The notes under the pieces were generated by a model, which was not told the origin of the DNA, made no database searches, and was given only the letters and a program-made list of their open reading frames with translations. The translations under genes and the position numbers were made by a program. Below are positions 34,014 through 45,482 of a stretch of DNA of 64,000 nucleotides, in pieces. The DNA is from Avena insularis (Eukaryota; Streptophyta; Magnoliopsida; Poales; Poaceae), in assembly GCA_023614405.1 (NCBI GenBank), contig CM042686.1, positions 468,938,740 to 469,002,739 of the forward strand. Reading direction: 5' to 3'. Every line of letters begins with the position of its first letter. Position 1 is the stretch's first letter.

Positions 34014-35052
34014 CTAAAACAAAATAAAATAAAATAAATAAAGTTTGCTAATAAAAGATTTTAATCCAATAGAAACACAGAATACACGATCCTCTACACT
34101 AGTTACAAAAGAAACTCCTCTAAAACAATACTAAGCATGCTCAATATCAAGATTAGATTAAGAACAAGACCTAAGTCTAGATTGATAGTGATGAAAGATT
34201 GAGTGAAGCGTTGGAAAAAATAATTTGAAGATCGGAAGAGAATCCTACCTTATAACGATTGAGTGCAAGGAATCCAAGAAAGAATGAGTAAATTTGAAGA
34301 TCCAATGGAGGTGGTTTGGAGTTTGGAGGAAGAAGAAAGAGAAAATTTGTGTTTTGGGGATTTTTAGGTTACCTCCTCGTAGTGTTTATGGCGGTCGTGT
34401 ACGTGGTATGGTCGGGTGATATGGCCGGAGCCCGCCCGTACTGAGTGACATACCTTGGGGCTGACAACTCCCTTCCAGCGATGCACTAGGTACGGGAGCA
34501 CGGTACGGTCGCGCGTGCTCGTACTAACTGGTTGTTATTCATTCGGTACATTTGCTTGAAATCTGATGGTTTGCTCGAGGGTATGGTATGGGCGCACAGT
34601 ACGGGCGCGTCCGACCGTACTAGTGGTTGCTACGAGTACTGTTTCCTGCGACAAAAATCAGAATTTCTATCTTCTCATGCCTCGATGTGGTACGGGCGCA
34701 CCGCTGGTCGTTAAACGGTCAATGAGGTACAAAACTCAAAGAATTTGATTAGTAGGTCCATGCATCTTCACACATCCTATCGAAGGACAAAATAATAGCA
34801 AATATACTACATAAAAATCTGTAATACTTCTTACGCCATGTGTTAGTAAAATAAGTGATCGAGGATTACCATATTTTTTCTCCTCTCTCCAAAGGTCTTA
34901 TTGAACACTCTTTATTAGAAATAAAAAAATAAATAAAAAACAAACAAACAAAACAAACAAGACTAAAAGAAAAGTAAAAATCTTTATTTCACACGGGTTG
35001 CCTCCCATGAAGCGCTTCTAGTTAAGGTCAATTAGGTTGACCTCGATGGCAA
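34014..35052 (-). other. Athila-1 spacer replacing reverse transcriptase and integrase
   Basis: About 1 kb between protease and the env-like ORF. A complete element would have several kb of RT, RNase H and integrase here; I find none of their motifs in any frame. The stretch 34390-34720 holds several copies of a GTACGG module, and 34918-34978 is A-rich simple repeat. Confidence 0.65.
34918..34978. repeat. A-rich simple repeat (AAAC/AAAT type)
   Basis: Runs of AAAT then AAAC units with little other sequence. Confidence 0.8.
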
Positions 35053-35527
35053 TCATTTAGGTTTAATGAGTGGAATTCCCACTCCAAAGTAATTGGCTTT
35101 CAAAGTAATTATACCATCGTCATTATTAGGCTTGGACTTCTTCTTCCTAGAGAAGTGGAATATAAAAGGATCTCTAGATGGTAGCCCTATTCTCACATCC
35201 CCCTCATGTAAATTAATTAAATCTTTGATATTTCTTAGGAATGGCCTACCTAAAATTATAGGTGTTGTGGGATCTTGAGGCATGTCCATAATAACAAGAT
35301 CAATAAGAGAGGAACAACCTTTAATTTCAACACTATACTTTCTTTTATCCCAAAAGCTTGTTTATAGGTTGAATCCTCTAGATGGAGTCTCAATTCAGTA
35401 GTTACAAATGGCCCCAGGTTTAATTTGTCAAATAGGCTTTGGAAATTGTTGAGACGCTTGCACCAAGATCACAAAGTGTGGATATCTCATTAACTCCCAC
35501 CTTAACTTTAATGGTGGGCTCAAATAT
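35053..35527 (-). pseudogene. Athila-1 protease
   Basis: Minus strand, reading away from the Athila-2 insertion. The last 78 codons (35289-35053) are open and carry the gypsy aspartic protease C-terminal block ILGRPFLRNIKDLINLHEGD. Upstream, the active-site region near 35440-35500 is still traceable but frame-broken. In the original element this followed gag directly; gag is now at 56700-58084 on the other side of Athila-2. No polymerase follows. Confidence 0.75.
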
Positions 35528-35532
35528 ATCAT

Positions 35533-37107
35533 TGATACATTGCAAATGTATCTATAATTTTTGATGTTCCATGCTTGGTTTTATCCACTTTCTTGTGTTT
35601 TGTTCCAAATTTGGAGTACTTTTCATATGATTTCTTGGACTAACCTATTAACAAGAACCACAGTGCCAGCTGCCTGTTTTCTGCTGTTTTTGGTTCCAGG
35701 AAAGTCAGAAAATAAATATTCTCGGAATTGGACGGGACAAAAGCCAAAGTGCCTATTTTTCCAGAAGGGATCAAGTGCCAGAATACGAGACGGAGAGGGA
35801 CCAGGGGGCCACCACACCACCTGGCCACGCGGCCTAGCCTGGCCCGCGCCAGGGGGTGGTGGTGGCCAGCCCTGTCACCCCCTCGGCCTCTCCTTCCGCC
35901 TATAAGTTGCCCTCGGGACGAAAATCCGAGGGACCCGATCAAAAATCCACGAAAGAGTCTATAGCCGCCATCATCTCCATCCCTAGATTAGGAGGGATCT
36001 GAAGCTCTTCCCGGCACCCTGCCGGAGAGGGGAATTCACCCTGGAGGCCTTCTTCATCACCATGCAAGCCTCCGGTGTGATGCGTGAGTAGTTCATCCTT
36101 GGACTACGGATCCATGTAGTAGCTAGATGGCTGGTTTCTCCTCCTTTGTGCTTTCATGTTTAGATCTTGTGAGCTCCGTTCATGATCAAGATCATCTATT
36201 TGTAATCCATACATGTTGTGTTTGCGGGGATCCGATGGATATTGAGATGCTATTTCAGATTGATTATTGATTCTATCATGTCTTTGTTATTTGAGATCTT
36301 GCATGCTTTCCGTTGTTAGTAGCTATCTTGGCCAAGTAGATGCTAGCAACTCCAAGCGTTAGTATTTATGCTCGATAGTGGGTTCATGCCTCTGGTAATC
36401 TGGGGAAGTGACAGAAATCTATAAGGTACTAGATGTGTTGTTGCTACTAGGGAGAAAACAACAATCCTTTTTTCATAGAACAATCGTATTGTTTACTTTA
36501 CATGAAGTTCGTAAAGCAATAATCTGTTGCTTGCAACTTAATACTGGAGGGGGTTCGGATGATAACCTGAAGGTGGATTTCCCAATCAAGTCTCAAAGGA
36601 GTCAAGATGATTAGTATATGCATGTATTGCTTTCTCGGTGTTTGTCAATTGCCCCGCTGTAATTTGTTTACCCAGCATGTTATCTATCTAAGGAGAGCCA
36701 CCTCTAGTGAACTATGGATCCTGTTCCTTGTCTTTTACATACAATCTACAATCTTGTGTTTACTTTCTACAAACTTTTACTTCTTTCCATTCGATACGTT
36801 TAATCCTTTGTTTTCCGCAAAACACGATGAGATTGACAACCTTATCGCAAGTTGGGAACAAAGTTCTATGGTTGTGTTGTGCAGGTCTCCACGTTGCTAC
36901 TAGCACCGGTAGTGCGCCCTGTCAAAGCTCAGCTAGTAACACCTTTGGGGTGTTTCCTTGCTCCTACTGCTTCGATTAACCCTTGGTTTCATAACTGAGG
37001 GAAACTTGCTGTTGTGCTCATCATACCTTCCTCTTGGGGTTCCCAACGAGCTCTACATCAACCACGAGCCATCAACACTTTTCTAGGCGTCGTGCATTGA
37101 GCCATCA
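35533..37107 (+). repeat. Athila-2 5' LTR
   Basis: 1575 bp, TGATACATTG to GAGCCATCA. TATA-like CTATAAG near 35900. Compared with the other copies it lacks about 55 bp near 36580 (present at 42975-43030 and 56106-56160). It also shows the unoccupied target (ATATT, 36239-36243) of the solo LTR that sits in its partner. Confidence 0.9.
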
Positions 37108-37117
37108 AGCATTTTTC

Positions 37118-37135
37118 TGGCGCCGTTGCCGGGGA
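37118..37135 (+). promoter_or_regulatory. Athila-2 primer-binding site (tRNA-Asp)
   Basis: TGGCGCCGTTGCCGGGGA is a full match to the complement of the plant tRNA-Asp 3' end including CCA, ten bases after the LTR. Confidence 0.93.
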
Positions 37136-37298
37136 GTCAAGGACATCTTCACAAGGGGAGTCCCTCATAACCAATCTCTTTACTTTGTTGTTTTTGTTTT
37201 GCTTAGTTTCTTTTTGCCTTGTTTGCTTGTTTTGTTCTTCAAAAGCACAAAAAAATTAGTTTTACTTGTTTTCTTCCTTATTTGAAAACCCAAAAAAA

Positions 37299-38501
37299 AT
37301 GAATACTCTTGAAAACACTAAGTTGTGTGACTTCACTAGCACCAACAACAATGATTTTATGAGCACTCCCATTGCTCCACCTGTGGCTGAAAATACTTTC
37401 TTTGAGATAAAACCTGTTTTGCTCAACCATGTTATGAGAGAACAATTTTCAGGTATTGGTAATGAAGATGCTGCTTCCCATCTAAATAACTTTGTTGAAC
37501 TTTGTGAGATGCAAAAGCATAGGGATATAGATGGTGATATTATTAAGCTGAAATTGTTTCCTTTCTCTTTGAGAGGAAAAGCTAAAGAATGGTTGAATTC
37601 CTTCACTAGGAATAGTACTGATTCATGGAGTAAGTGCAAAGATGCTTTTATTGGAAAATACTATCCTCCTGCTAAGATTATATCCATGAGAAGTGAAATA
37701 ATGAAGTTTAAACAACTTGATAATGAGCATGTTGCTCAAGCTTGGGAAAGAATGAAATATTTGGTAAAGAATTGTCCCACTCATGGACTGACTGCTTGGA
37801 TGATCATCCAAAAAATTTATGCAGGATTGAACTATTCTTCAAGGAACCTATTGGATTCAGCTGCTGGAGGTACCTTTATGACCATCACTTTGGGTGCTGC
37901 AACAAAACTTTTGGACAATATGATGGTTAATTATTCTGAATGGCATACTGAGAGAGCTCCACAAGGTAAGAAGGTAAATTCTGTTGAGGAAACCTCCTCC
38001 TTGAGTGATAAGATTGATATGATTATGTCTATGCTAGTTAATGGGAAAACCCATATTGATCCAAATAATGTTCCTTTAGCCTCTTTGGTTGCTCAAGAAG
38101 AGCAAGTTGATGTGAACTTCATAAGAAATAACAACTTTGGCAACAATGCTTATGGTAATAATGCTTATAGGAACAATTTTGGTAACAACAATTATAAGCC
38201 ATATCCTCCCAACAATGGTAATGCTTATGGAAATCCTTACAACAATAATAAGAGTGCTCCCTCTGAACTTGAAGTTATGCTTAAAGAGTTTATTAGTGAA
38301 CAAACTGCTTTCAATAAAACTATTGAGGAAAAACTCTCTAATGCTGAAAGAAATATAGCATCTTTGACTGAAGCTCAATCTACTTTGAATAAAATGGCTG
38401 CTAAACCGGAAACTAATGAGAATCCCTTTGCAGCTACTAATGCCATACAAGTAAGAATTGATGAAAATGTTAGACTATTAGCTAAATTACATGCTAACTA
38501 G
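37299..38501 (+). CDS. Athila-2 gag
   Basis: Open for 400 codons from ATG 37299, which follows an A-run and suits a plant start; the frame extends upstream without an earlier ATG. It has the gypsy gag core: FSGIGNEDAASHLNNFVELC, then IIKLKLFPFSLRGKAKEWLN and the WSKCKDAFIGKYYPPAKI block. An Asn/Tyr/Gly-rich low-complexity region follows (about residues 275-315), then a coiled-coil-like tail. No CCHC knuckle is seen. The TAG at 38499-38501 is probably a mutated tryptophan codon, since the coding sense goes on (EREDEIARN). This is the best preserved gag in the window and the protein that would form particles. Confidence 0.85.
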   Translation: MNTLENTKLCDFTSTNNNDFMSTPIAPPVAENTFFEIKPVLLNHVMREQFSGIGNEDAASHLNNFVELCEMQKHRDIDGDIIKLKLFPFSLRGKAKEWLNSFTRNSTDSWSKCKDAFIGKYYPPAKIISMRSEIMKFKQLDNEHVAQAWERMKYLVKNCPTHGLTAWMIIQKIYAGLNYSSRNLLDSAAGGTFMTITLGAATKLLDNMMVNYSEWHTERAPQGKKVNSVEETSSLSDKIDMIMSMLVNGKTHIDPNNVPLASLVAQEEQVDVNFIRNNNFGNNAYGNNAYRNNFGNNNYKPYPPNNGNAYGNPYNNNKSAPSELEVMLKEFISEQTAFNKTIEEKLSNAERNIASLTEAQSTLNKMAAKPETNENPFAATNAIQVRIDENVRLLAKLHAN

Positions 38502-39238
38502 GAAAGAGAAGATGAAATTGCTAGAAACATTAGTGTTTCTACTATTACCACCACTAGTGTTGAGGATAGTAATAGTTCTACTACTTTAGATGATAAAGCT
38601 GATTTTGATCTTGATGGTTGCAACATCTCTGAAGTTATTAAGTTTCTACAAAAGCTTGCTAAAGTCCTAATGCTAGTGCTATGAACATGGCTTTTACAAA
38701 ACACATTACCGATGCTCTCATAAAGATTAAGGAAGAAAAGATGAAACATAAAGCTTCTATTCCTATAAAGAAAGAAGATGGTTGGGAACCCATCATTAAT
38801 ATGAAAGTGAATGACTTTCATTTCAAAGCTTTGTGTGATCTTGATAGTAGTGTTCCTATTATGCCTAGAAGGATTTATGATATGCTTGATTTGCCTCCTC
38901 TTGAAGATTGTTATTTGAATGTCCCACTTGATACTAATGCTAAAAAGAAACTCATGGGGAGTCTTAATGATGTTCTTATTATGGTTAACAATTCCTATGT
39001 CCCCGTTGATTTCTATGTTTTGTATGTTGAATACAATGCTTCTTGTCCTATTACTTTGGGAAGACCTTTTCTTAGAACTGTTGGTGCCATCATTGATATG
39101 AAAGAAGACACCATTAAATATCAACTCCCACTCAAGAAAGGTATAGAACACTTCCCTAAAAAGAGAGAAAAGATTTATTTTTCTTCTCCTATGAAAACAA
39201 AATTTGGTCTTAATGCTTCTTCATTTGAGAACACTTGA
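38502..39238 (+). pseudogene. Athila-2 protease
   Basis: Gag sense continues after the TAG to about 38670, where one frameshift leads into an open frame, 38681-39238. It shows FHFKALCDLDSSVPIMPRRIYD, where the family active site is usually D-L-G or D-T-G; here the Gly position is Asp, so catalysis is doubtful. ITLGRPFLRTVGAIIDMKED, the conserved second half, is intact. The frame stops at 39238 and no RT follows. Confidence 0.8.
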
Positions 39239-41936
39239 TTCTTTCTTTGCTTCTTATGCCTAACTTAAAGGCGTTAAAGAAAAGTACTTGTTGGAAGATA
39301 ACCCAAGAGTTTTAGATGATTATTGGAAGTTATTACCTCTGTAATAACCTCTCCTTATCCTTTTTATTTGTTTTTTGTGCCAAGAGTAACCTCTAATGAG
39401 AGTGAAGTAATGATTGGGAAAGTTGCTGTCCCGAAACAGATTTCTGTGCTTCACCGTAAAAATTCCTGAGAGAGCCCTGTATGTCGGATGGAGCTGTACT
39501 TTTTTTTGCTTCTTCCCCAGGTTGTTATATAACTTTAGTTAGTTCAACACTTTTTGATTTGAGCAACAGAAGGTCTTCGAAAAAATTCGTCTTTACCTGC
39601 TGGTCTGTTTTGACAGATTTCTGCCATTTTTCTGCATTTGCTTCTTGTTGGATCCTTCTTGAGTTCTTTTGGGGAATTGAGATTTTTGAGGGAAGTGCTA
39701 CAGTATCTAGTGTTCTAATGGAAGTTTATTTGGTGTTAGAACTGAACCTTGAGACTTATTTATCTTAAGTGCACTAATGTTGCTAATGAGATTGTGTGAA
39801 GTTTTGTATGAAGGAAAATTTTCAGGTGTATGGAAGAAATGAGTAACGAGATGCAGGATGGACTAAAGATCAAGCTTGGGGATGCCACGCGTGTCACCCC
39901 AAGAAATATCCAAGAAGTACAAGCGTCAAAGCTTGGGGATGCCCAAGGCATCCCCTTCTTCATCAATAAAAATTCCAGGTTTCTTCCAAACGCTTCATTA
40001 TTATTGTTTCATGCACAGTTGTGTTTTTCTTGGAGCGTCTTCTTTTTCGTTTTTGTTTTGGCTTTTAGTTTTCTTGGTTTGTTTAGTTCTCTAAATAAGT
40101 TGGTTGTACCCCCTCTTTCATACATTGGTTTGCAAATAGTTTGGTTTGGTTTGGAAAAGAGTAGGAAAGTGCATACTTTTGTGGTAAAAAGAGCTCGTTT
40201 TTGACTGTGGCTATGCTTTGTCATGCCATGCTTGATATTTTTTTGGCTTTATGCTTAGTATTCTTTGCTGTAGCATGACTTGTTATAAAAAAATTGAGAT
40301 TGCTTAATGTGCCTTGGATGAATCATGCGTTGTTTTAGCATATTAAAGCATAGTATAGTGGTATTCTCCTTTGATGCTTTATTTGGGTTGACTTGGCACA
40401 TGCTCACACCATGCTATGACTATCTCAAGTCACCATAGCCTTTATGATCCTTTAGTTTTCAACTTGTATTATCACTTTATGCTTTGATCAATGATGTTTT
40501 GTCGCTCTGCATGATTATGGCCATTATTGCTCTCTTAGTTTGTCGCTCTCAGTCTTTTGCTAGCCTCCACCACAAAGTATGAGTTCCACTCATGCATCCA
40601 GCTCCCTAAACCAAGTTATTCCAAAGAGTCCACCATACCTACCTACTAGCTTATGCTATTCCAAGTATATTCATGCTTTTGTCTACCTTTCACTTGTTAT
40701 GAGAAAACTAGTGATTAAAGCTCTCACGAACTTGATGGCACACTTTACCTTTTTTCCTCTAATAAACTTGAATCATTGGGTCCTTCTTTGTTGTGTATAT
40801 GCTTGCGCTTTATAAGTTGAAATTAGCAGAACCATGTTTCATGGGGAACGCTTTCAACATTGCACTTGTACTTTGTACCCCGTTGATATTATGTTATTTT
40901 GCTTACGGATCCCGGCGGTGTGAAATAAATGTGGAACTTGTATGATCATGGAGTTTGTATGTGTGTTAGAGAAACGCCTGGGCCACTAGCCTAAGCCATG
41001 CCTAATCATGGTGGAAACTTGCAGCATCACCATAGTGACCACTCTATGAAGCATCCTCAATAAAAACCTATGCAAATAGCGAATAAAAAGATCGCTGAGA
41101 TGCTCATTGTCTGCTTGACTTGTCATTTTGATTATGGGAAAGATCCCGTATCATGTGCAAGGGGTACCCCGTTGGCGGTTCTTAATGATACACATATACT
41201 TACAATGACAAGAGCTTACTTGTGACTAAAGTTGAGCAGCATCAGGATCGGTCTTCGTAAGTAAGGGGCATGAGAATTCGGTTTATAACTTGTCAAGCAT
41301 ATCCTCTTAGTTGTGTCACTTTAACCTTAATCACCTTCAAGATGCTTATGATAGGGGCAATGAGAGCTGAAAGCTATAAGTACAATAATTTTTGGAAGCT
41401 CTTTATGAGACTTGAATCCCTACTTCCTTTTACAAAAGGCCTTTCTTCCACCATTATATTGAGTCTCCACCTTCTATCTTTATGCACTAGTTTGAGAGCA
41501 TAGTGGCCATTCTTAGTTCTATGTGCATTGTCCCAAGACTAGTTGATTGATGCATAACTTGTTATTGCTTGTTTGAAACTATTGTATCTAGTAACTCTTA
41601 TGAACTTTGAAGGTGTCCTATGCATTTATATTTGCTACTCTATTGAGGGACAAGCTGAATACTATTATGCTATGTTTTCTTTATGTGAAACAAACAAACG
41701 TCTTGCAAAGCATGTTATTCATGAATCTTTTGTTTGTGCCTTTTCATGTTGCATCTTAGTTTCTTTGCTTATTGCTAGAACTTTGTCTTTCATGTTATGG
41801 TTGAAGTACTATGATCCCAGCTTTGATGTTTTGCAAATACTTCTGATCAAGTTTTTGATGGTGCATGTCACCTCAAAAATTATTCTTTTTATCACTTACC
41901 TACTCGAGGACGAGCAAGAGTTAAGCTTGGGGATGT
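39239..41936 (+). other. Athila-2 3' region without polymerase
   Basis: 2.7 kb between protease and the 3' LTR. No RT, RNase H or integrase motif in any frame. It is homologous, in reverse, to 61766-64000. It contains repeated AAGCTTGGGGATG blocks (39872-39884, 39929-39941) matching the polypurine tract at 41923-41935, a hairpin at 39935-39955, and some hydrophobic ORFs (39830-40204, 41573-41968) of doubtful meaning. Confidence 0.65.
41923..41935 (+). promoter_or_regulatory. Athila-2 polypurine tract
   Basis: AAGCTTGGGGATG just before the 3' LTR, after a TACTCGAGGACGAGCAAGAG block that is nearly identical in the element at 61780-61806. Confidence 0.75.
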
Positions 41937-43317
41937 TGATACATTGCAAATGTATCTATAATTTTTGATGTTCCATGCTTGGTTTTATCCACTTTCTTGT
42001 GTTTTGTTCCAACTTTGGAGTACTTTTATTATGATTTCTTAGACTAACCTATTAACAAGAGCCACAGTGCCAGCTGCCTGTTTTCTGTTGTTTTTGGTTC
42101 TAGAAAAGTTAGAAAATGAATATTCTCAGAATTGGACAGGACAAAAGCCAAAGTGCCTATTTTTCCGAAAGGGATCAAGTGCCAGAATACGAGACGGAGA
42201 AGGGCTAGGGGCTGGCCACACCACCTGGCCACGCGGCCAGGCCTGGCCTACGCCAGGGGGTGGTCTGGCCGACCCAGCACCCCCTTGGCCTCTCCTTCCG
42301 CCTATAAGTTTCCCTCGGGACAAAAACCCTAGGTACCCGATCAAAAATCCACGAAAGAGTCTGTAGCCGCCGTCATCTCCATCCCTAGATCGGGAGGGAT
42401 CTGAAGCTCTTCCCGGCACCCTGTCGGAGAGGGGAATTCACCCTGGAGGCCTTCTTCATCACCATGCAAGCCTCCGGTGTGATGCATGAGTAGTTCATCC
42501 TTGGACTACGGATCCATGTAGTAGCTAGATGACTGGTTTCTCCTCCTTTGTGCTTTCATGTTTAGATCTTGTGATCTCCGTTCATGATCAAGATCATCTA
42601 TTTGTAATTCATACATGTTGTGTTTGCGGGGATCCGGTGGATATTGAGATGCTATTTCAGATTGATTATTGATTCTATCATGTCTTTGTTATTTGTGATC
42701 TTGCATGTTTTCCGTTGTTAGTAGCTATCTTCGCCAAGTAGATGATAGCAACTCCAAGAGTTAGTATTTATGCTCGATAGTGGGTTCATGCCTCGGGTAA
42801 TCTGGGGAAGTGACAGAAATCTCTAAGGTACTAGATGTGTTGTTGCTACTAGGGAGAAAACAACGATCCTTTGTTCATAGAACAATCGTATTGTTTACCT
42901 TACACGCAGTTTGTAAAGCAATAATCTGTTGCTTGCAACTTAATACTGGAGGGGGTTCGGATGATAACCTGAAGGTGGATTATTAGTCATAGATGCAGTT
43001 GGATGGCGGTCTATGTATTATGCTGTAATGCCCAATCAAGTCTCAAAGGAGTCAAGATGATTAGTATATGCATGTATTGCTTTCTCGGTGTTTGTCAATT
43101 GCCTCGCTGTAATTTGTTCACCCAGCATGTTATCTATCTAAGGAGAGCCACCTCTAGTGAACTATGGATCCCGGCCCTTTACTTTACATGTAGTAGCAAG
43201 ATGGCTGGTTTCTCCTCCTTTGTGCTTTCATGTTTAGATCTTGTGAGCTCCGTTCATGATCAAAATCATCTATTTGTAATCCATACATGTTGTGTTTGTA
43301 GGGATCTGATGGATATT
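41937..43317 (+). repeat. Athila-2 3' LTR, first part, with internal duplication
   Basis: 41937-43188 follows the 5' LTR from its start to about 36740. At 43187-43190 (CATG) it jumps back to the position equal to 36113 and continues to 43317, where the solo LTR is inserted. About 0.63 kb of LTR is therefore present twice. Confidence 0.85.
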
Positions 43318-45482
43318 TGTGGCATCCCGCTAAAACCACTACTAGAAAATCGCTGTGTTTTGGTGCATTGCATCATCATGACTGCATGCTCATGTCATCA
43401 TGCCACATTGCATTTGAGCATCGTCATCATCTTGCATGGTTTGTTTAAAAACTATTTCGAAAGGTCTGGTTTTGTTTTCTAAACGCCCCGTCTTTATTTC
43501 AAATTAAAACCCCCGACCTCTTCCGGATATTTTCTTTTGTCTACAAAACAATTACAAAAGTCTATTTCGGACAAAGCTAAATAAAAATAAAACTATTTTC
43601 TACCGGGGAGGCAGCCCAGCCGTTAGGCCAGGCCACCTACTACCAGGCCCGTTTAAAAACCCAACCCTAATACCTAGCCACACCCCCTACCCTAACCCTA
43701 ATCCCCATAGCCACCTAACCCACACACCCACAACTCCCTCCCCCACCGCCAAAACAGCCGCGCGTGCAGCTCCTCCCGTTTCCCGCTCCCGCGACCGACC
43801 CCACCCATAGATCCCACCTCACGTTGCTCCCCTGGCCCCACGTCCCCACGCACCTGTCCCCATCCCCCTCTTTCTACCACGCCACCTACCCCCCTCGATT
43901 CCTCCTCCCCACCGCACCTCGCCGCCTCTAGCTCTCTCCGCAGCGCCCCGCCGCCATTGCCCCATTGCCGCCTGCGCCCACGGAGACCCCGCCGCTCTAC
44001 CTCGTTGGCCGCCGCGACCTGAACCCCCTCTCCTCTCCACCCAGAGCTCCACCTCGCCCCGGTCGCCGCTGCTCAAAACTCCGTCGGTCCTGCCACCATC
44101 CGTGCTCCTCCAAGCGCGCCGTTGTCGCCGACCCTGTTCCCTGGACCGCCTCCGGTCACCCTTCCCCAGCTCGGTAGTGCCACTGCCCTGCACGGCCTCA
44201 CCTCGACCCGCACCAGCCGGCCCCCGCTCCTCCTAGGTCGTCGACCGCCTCGTCCCCGCAGCTCCTCCGACCTCCACCGCGGCCGACCTCGTCCTCCTCT
44301 CCACCGACCTCGAGGCCGTGCCCCGCCTCCACCGCCACCGGCCAGGACCCGAGCGCCCCTGTCCGCCTATGCACCGGCCACCCGAGCCACCCGCCGCGGT
44401 GGTGCCCATGGCCATCGCCGCCAAGGCGCCAGGCCGCCACCTGACAGATCCGACCTGCGGTGCTGCCTCTGCTCCCCCTCGTCCGCCCTGCCACTTTTGC
44501 CCTTCCCATCGCCTCATACCTCCTCCCGATGCGCGTCATGGCCGTTGTCCACCTTCCTGCAAGTCCCTTCGTGGCAACCTTCTGGCTGCAGTTTCAGTTT
44601 GTTGCTATGTTGCTGGTCCTGGTCTGGACTTCTCCTAGTGGTGTGTGTCTGTGTTCAGTGAAGGTTAGATGTGGTGAATCGTGTGGAGATGGTGGCATGA
44701 GGCTATGACATGGACGGCATGCACTCCTAGTGAGATGGTATATCTGATCAAGTGCCTCCTCCGTGTGAGTCCAGACCATCCCCTTGGCAAGAACCACAAC
44801 ATGGACAAGGACCCCGCCAAGATATCCGGTGCCGCTCGAGAGACTAGGACCGACACGAGGGGAGAACCCGAAGGATCGCACAAGACCACCGACATGGATA
44901 CCAAGTTCGCCATCAACGACAGAGATGAAACATCAAGCACTCCATCATGGAACCCGAATCCCTCAGCATGACAAGGTCGCCCACACGGATCCGAAGACCG
45001 ATCCCGCTGGCCCCGAACCTCTCGGAACCAAGACCTTCGCCTAGATGTGTGAACCCTTTATCCGAGCCCTATTTATAAATTGACATATATATGAATTGTT
45101 ACATATCAATTGTACATGCTTGCATACATATTTTGCGGGTCCGGGTTGTATAGTCGATTCACCTCATAATTAAATATGGAGACTATATGTGGGCTATACT
45201 TGTCTCATATCGCCTCCATTTAAATTGGTGTAGCAAACCGATGCCATGTTTTGTCTTTTGAATACAACATTTAATTTGCGGGGTTTTAAATAACTTGAAC
45301 CATCTAATTAAATGTCGGGACCCGGTTCCGCTTAATACTGCCTAATTGCACCGCATATCTGCCATGCCATGCATCATATCATAACCATGCCGGATCTTCT
45401 GCCGTAGTATTAAATATTGCATCTGGTGTTTCTTCTAGTGTCTGCTTCTTCGCGGATTAGGCCGATGAGTTGATGCGAGTAT

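Noticed and set aside
35561..35964. Overlapping ORFs on both strands in the 5' LTR of Athila-2 (also 42067-42419)
   Set aside because: They lie inside an LTR, recur because the LTR recurs, and match no protein family I know.
36607..36979. ORFs recurring at 36607, 43003 and 56130
   Set aside because: They recur only because they are parts of the Athila-2 LTR; frames differ between copies through indels.
41573..41968. 131-codon hydrophobic ORF before the Athila-2 polypurine tract, as a possible envelope protein
   Set aside because: It runs into the polypurine tract and LTR, the matching Athila-3 region does not keep the frame, and T-rich sequence gives hydrophobic residues by chance.
43660..43720. 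CCCTAA-like motifs resembling telomere repeats
   Set aside because: Only two or three imperfect CCCTAA units occur, without the plant CCCTAAA period. Short runs like this are common in leader-like sequence.
43819..44661. Long ORFs on both strands in a Pro/Arg/Ala-rich stretch
   Set aside because: The region is very GC-rich, so stops are rare in all frames. Overlapping ORFs on both strands with low-complexity residues and no motif point to composition, not genes.
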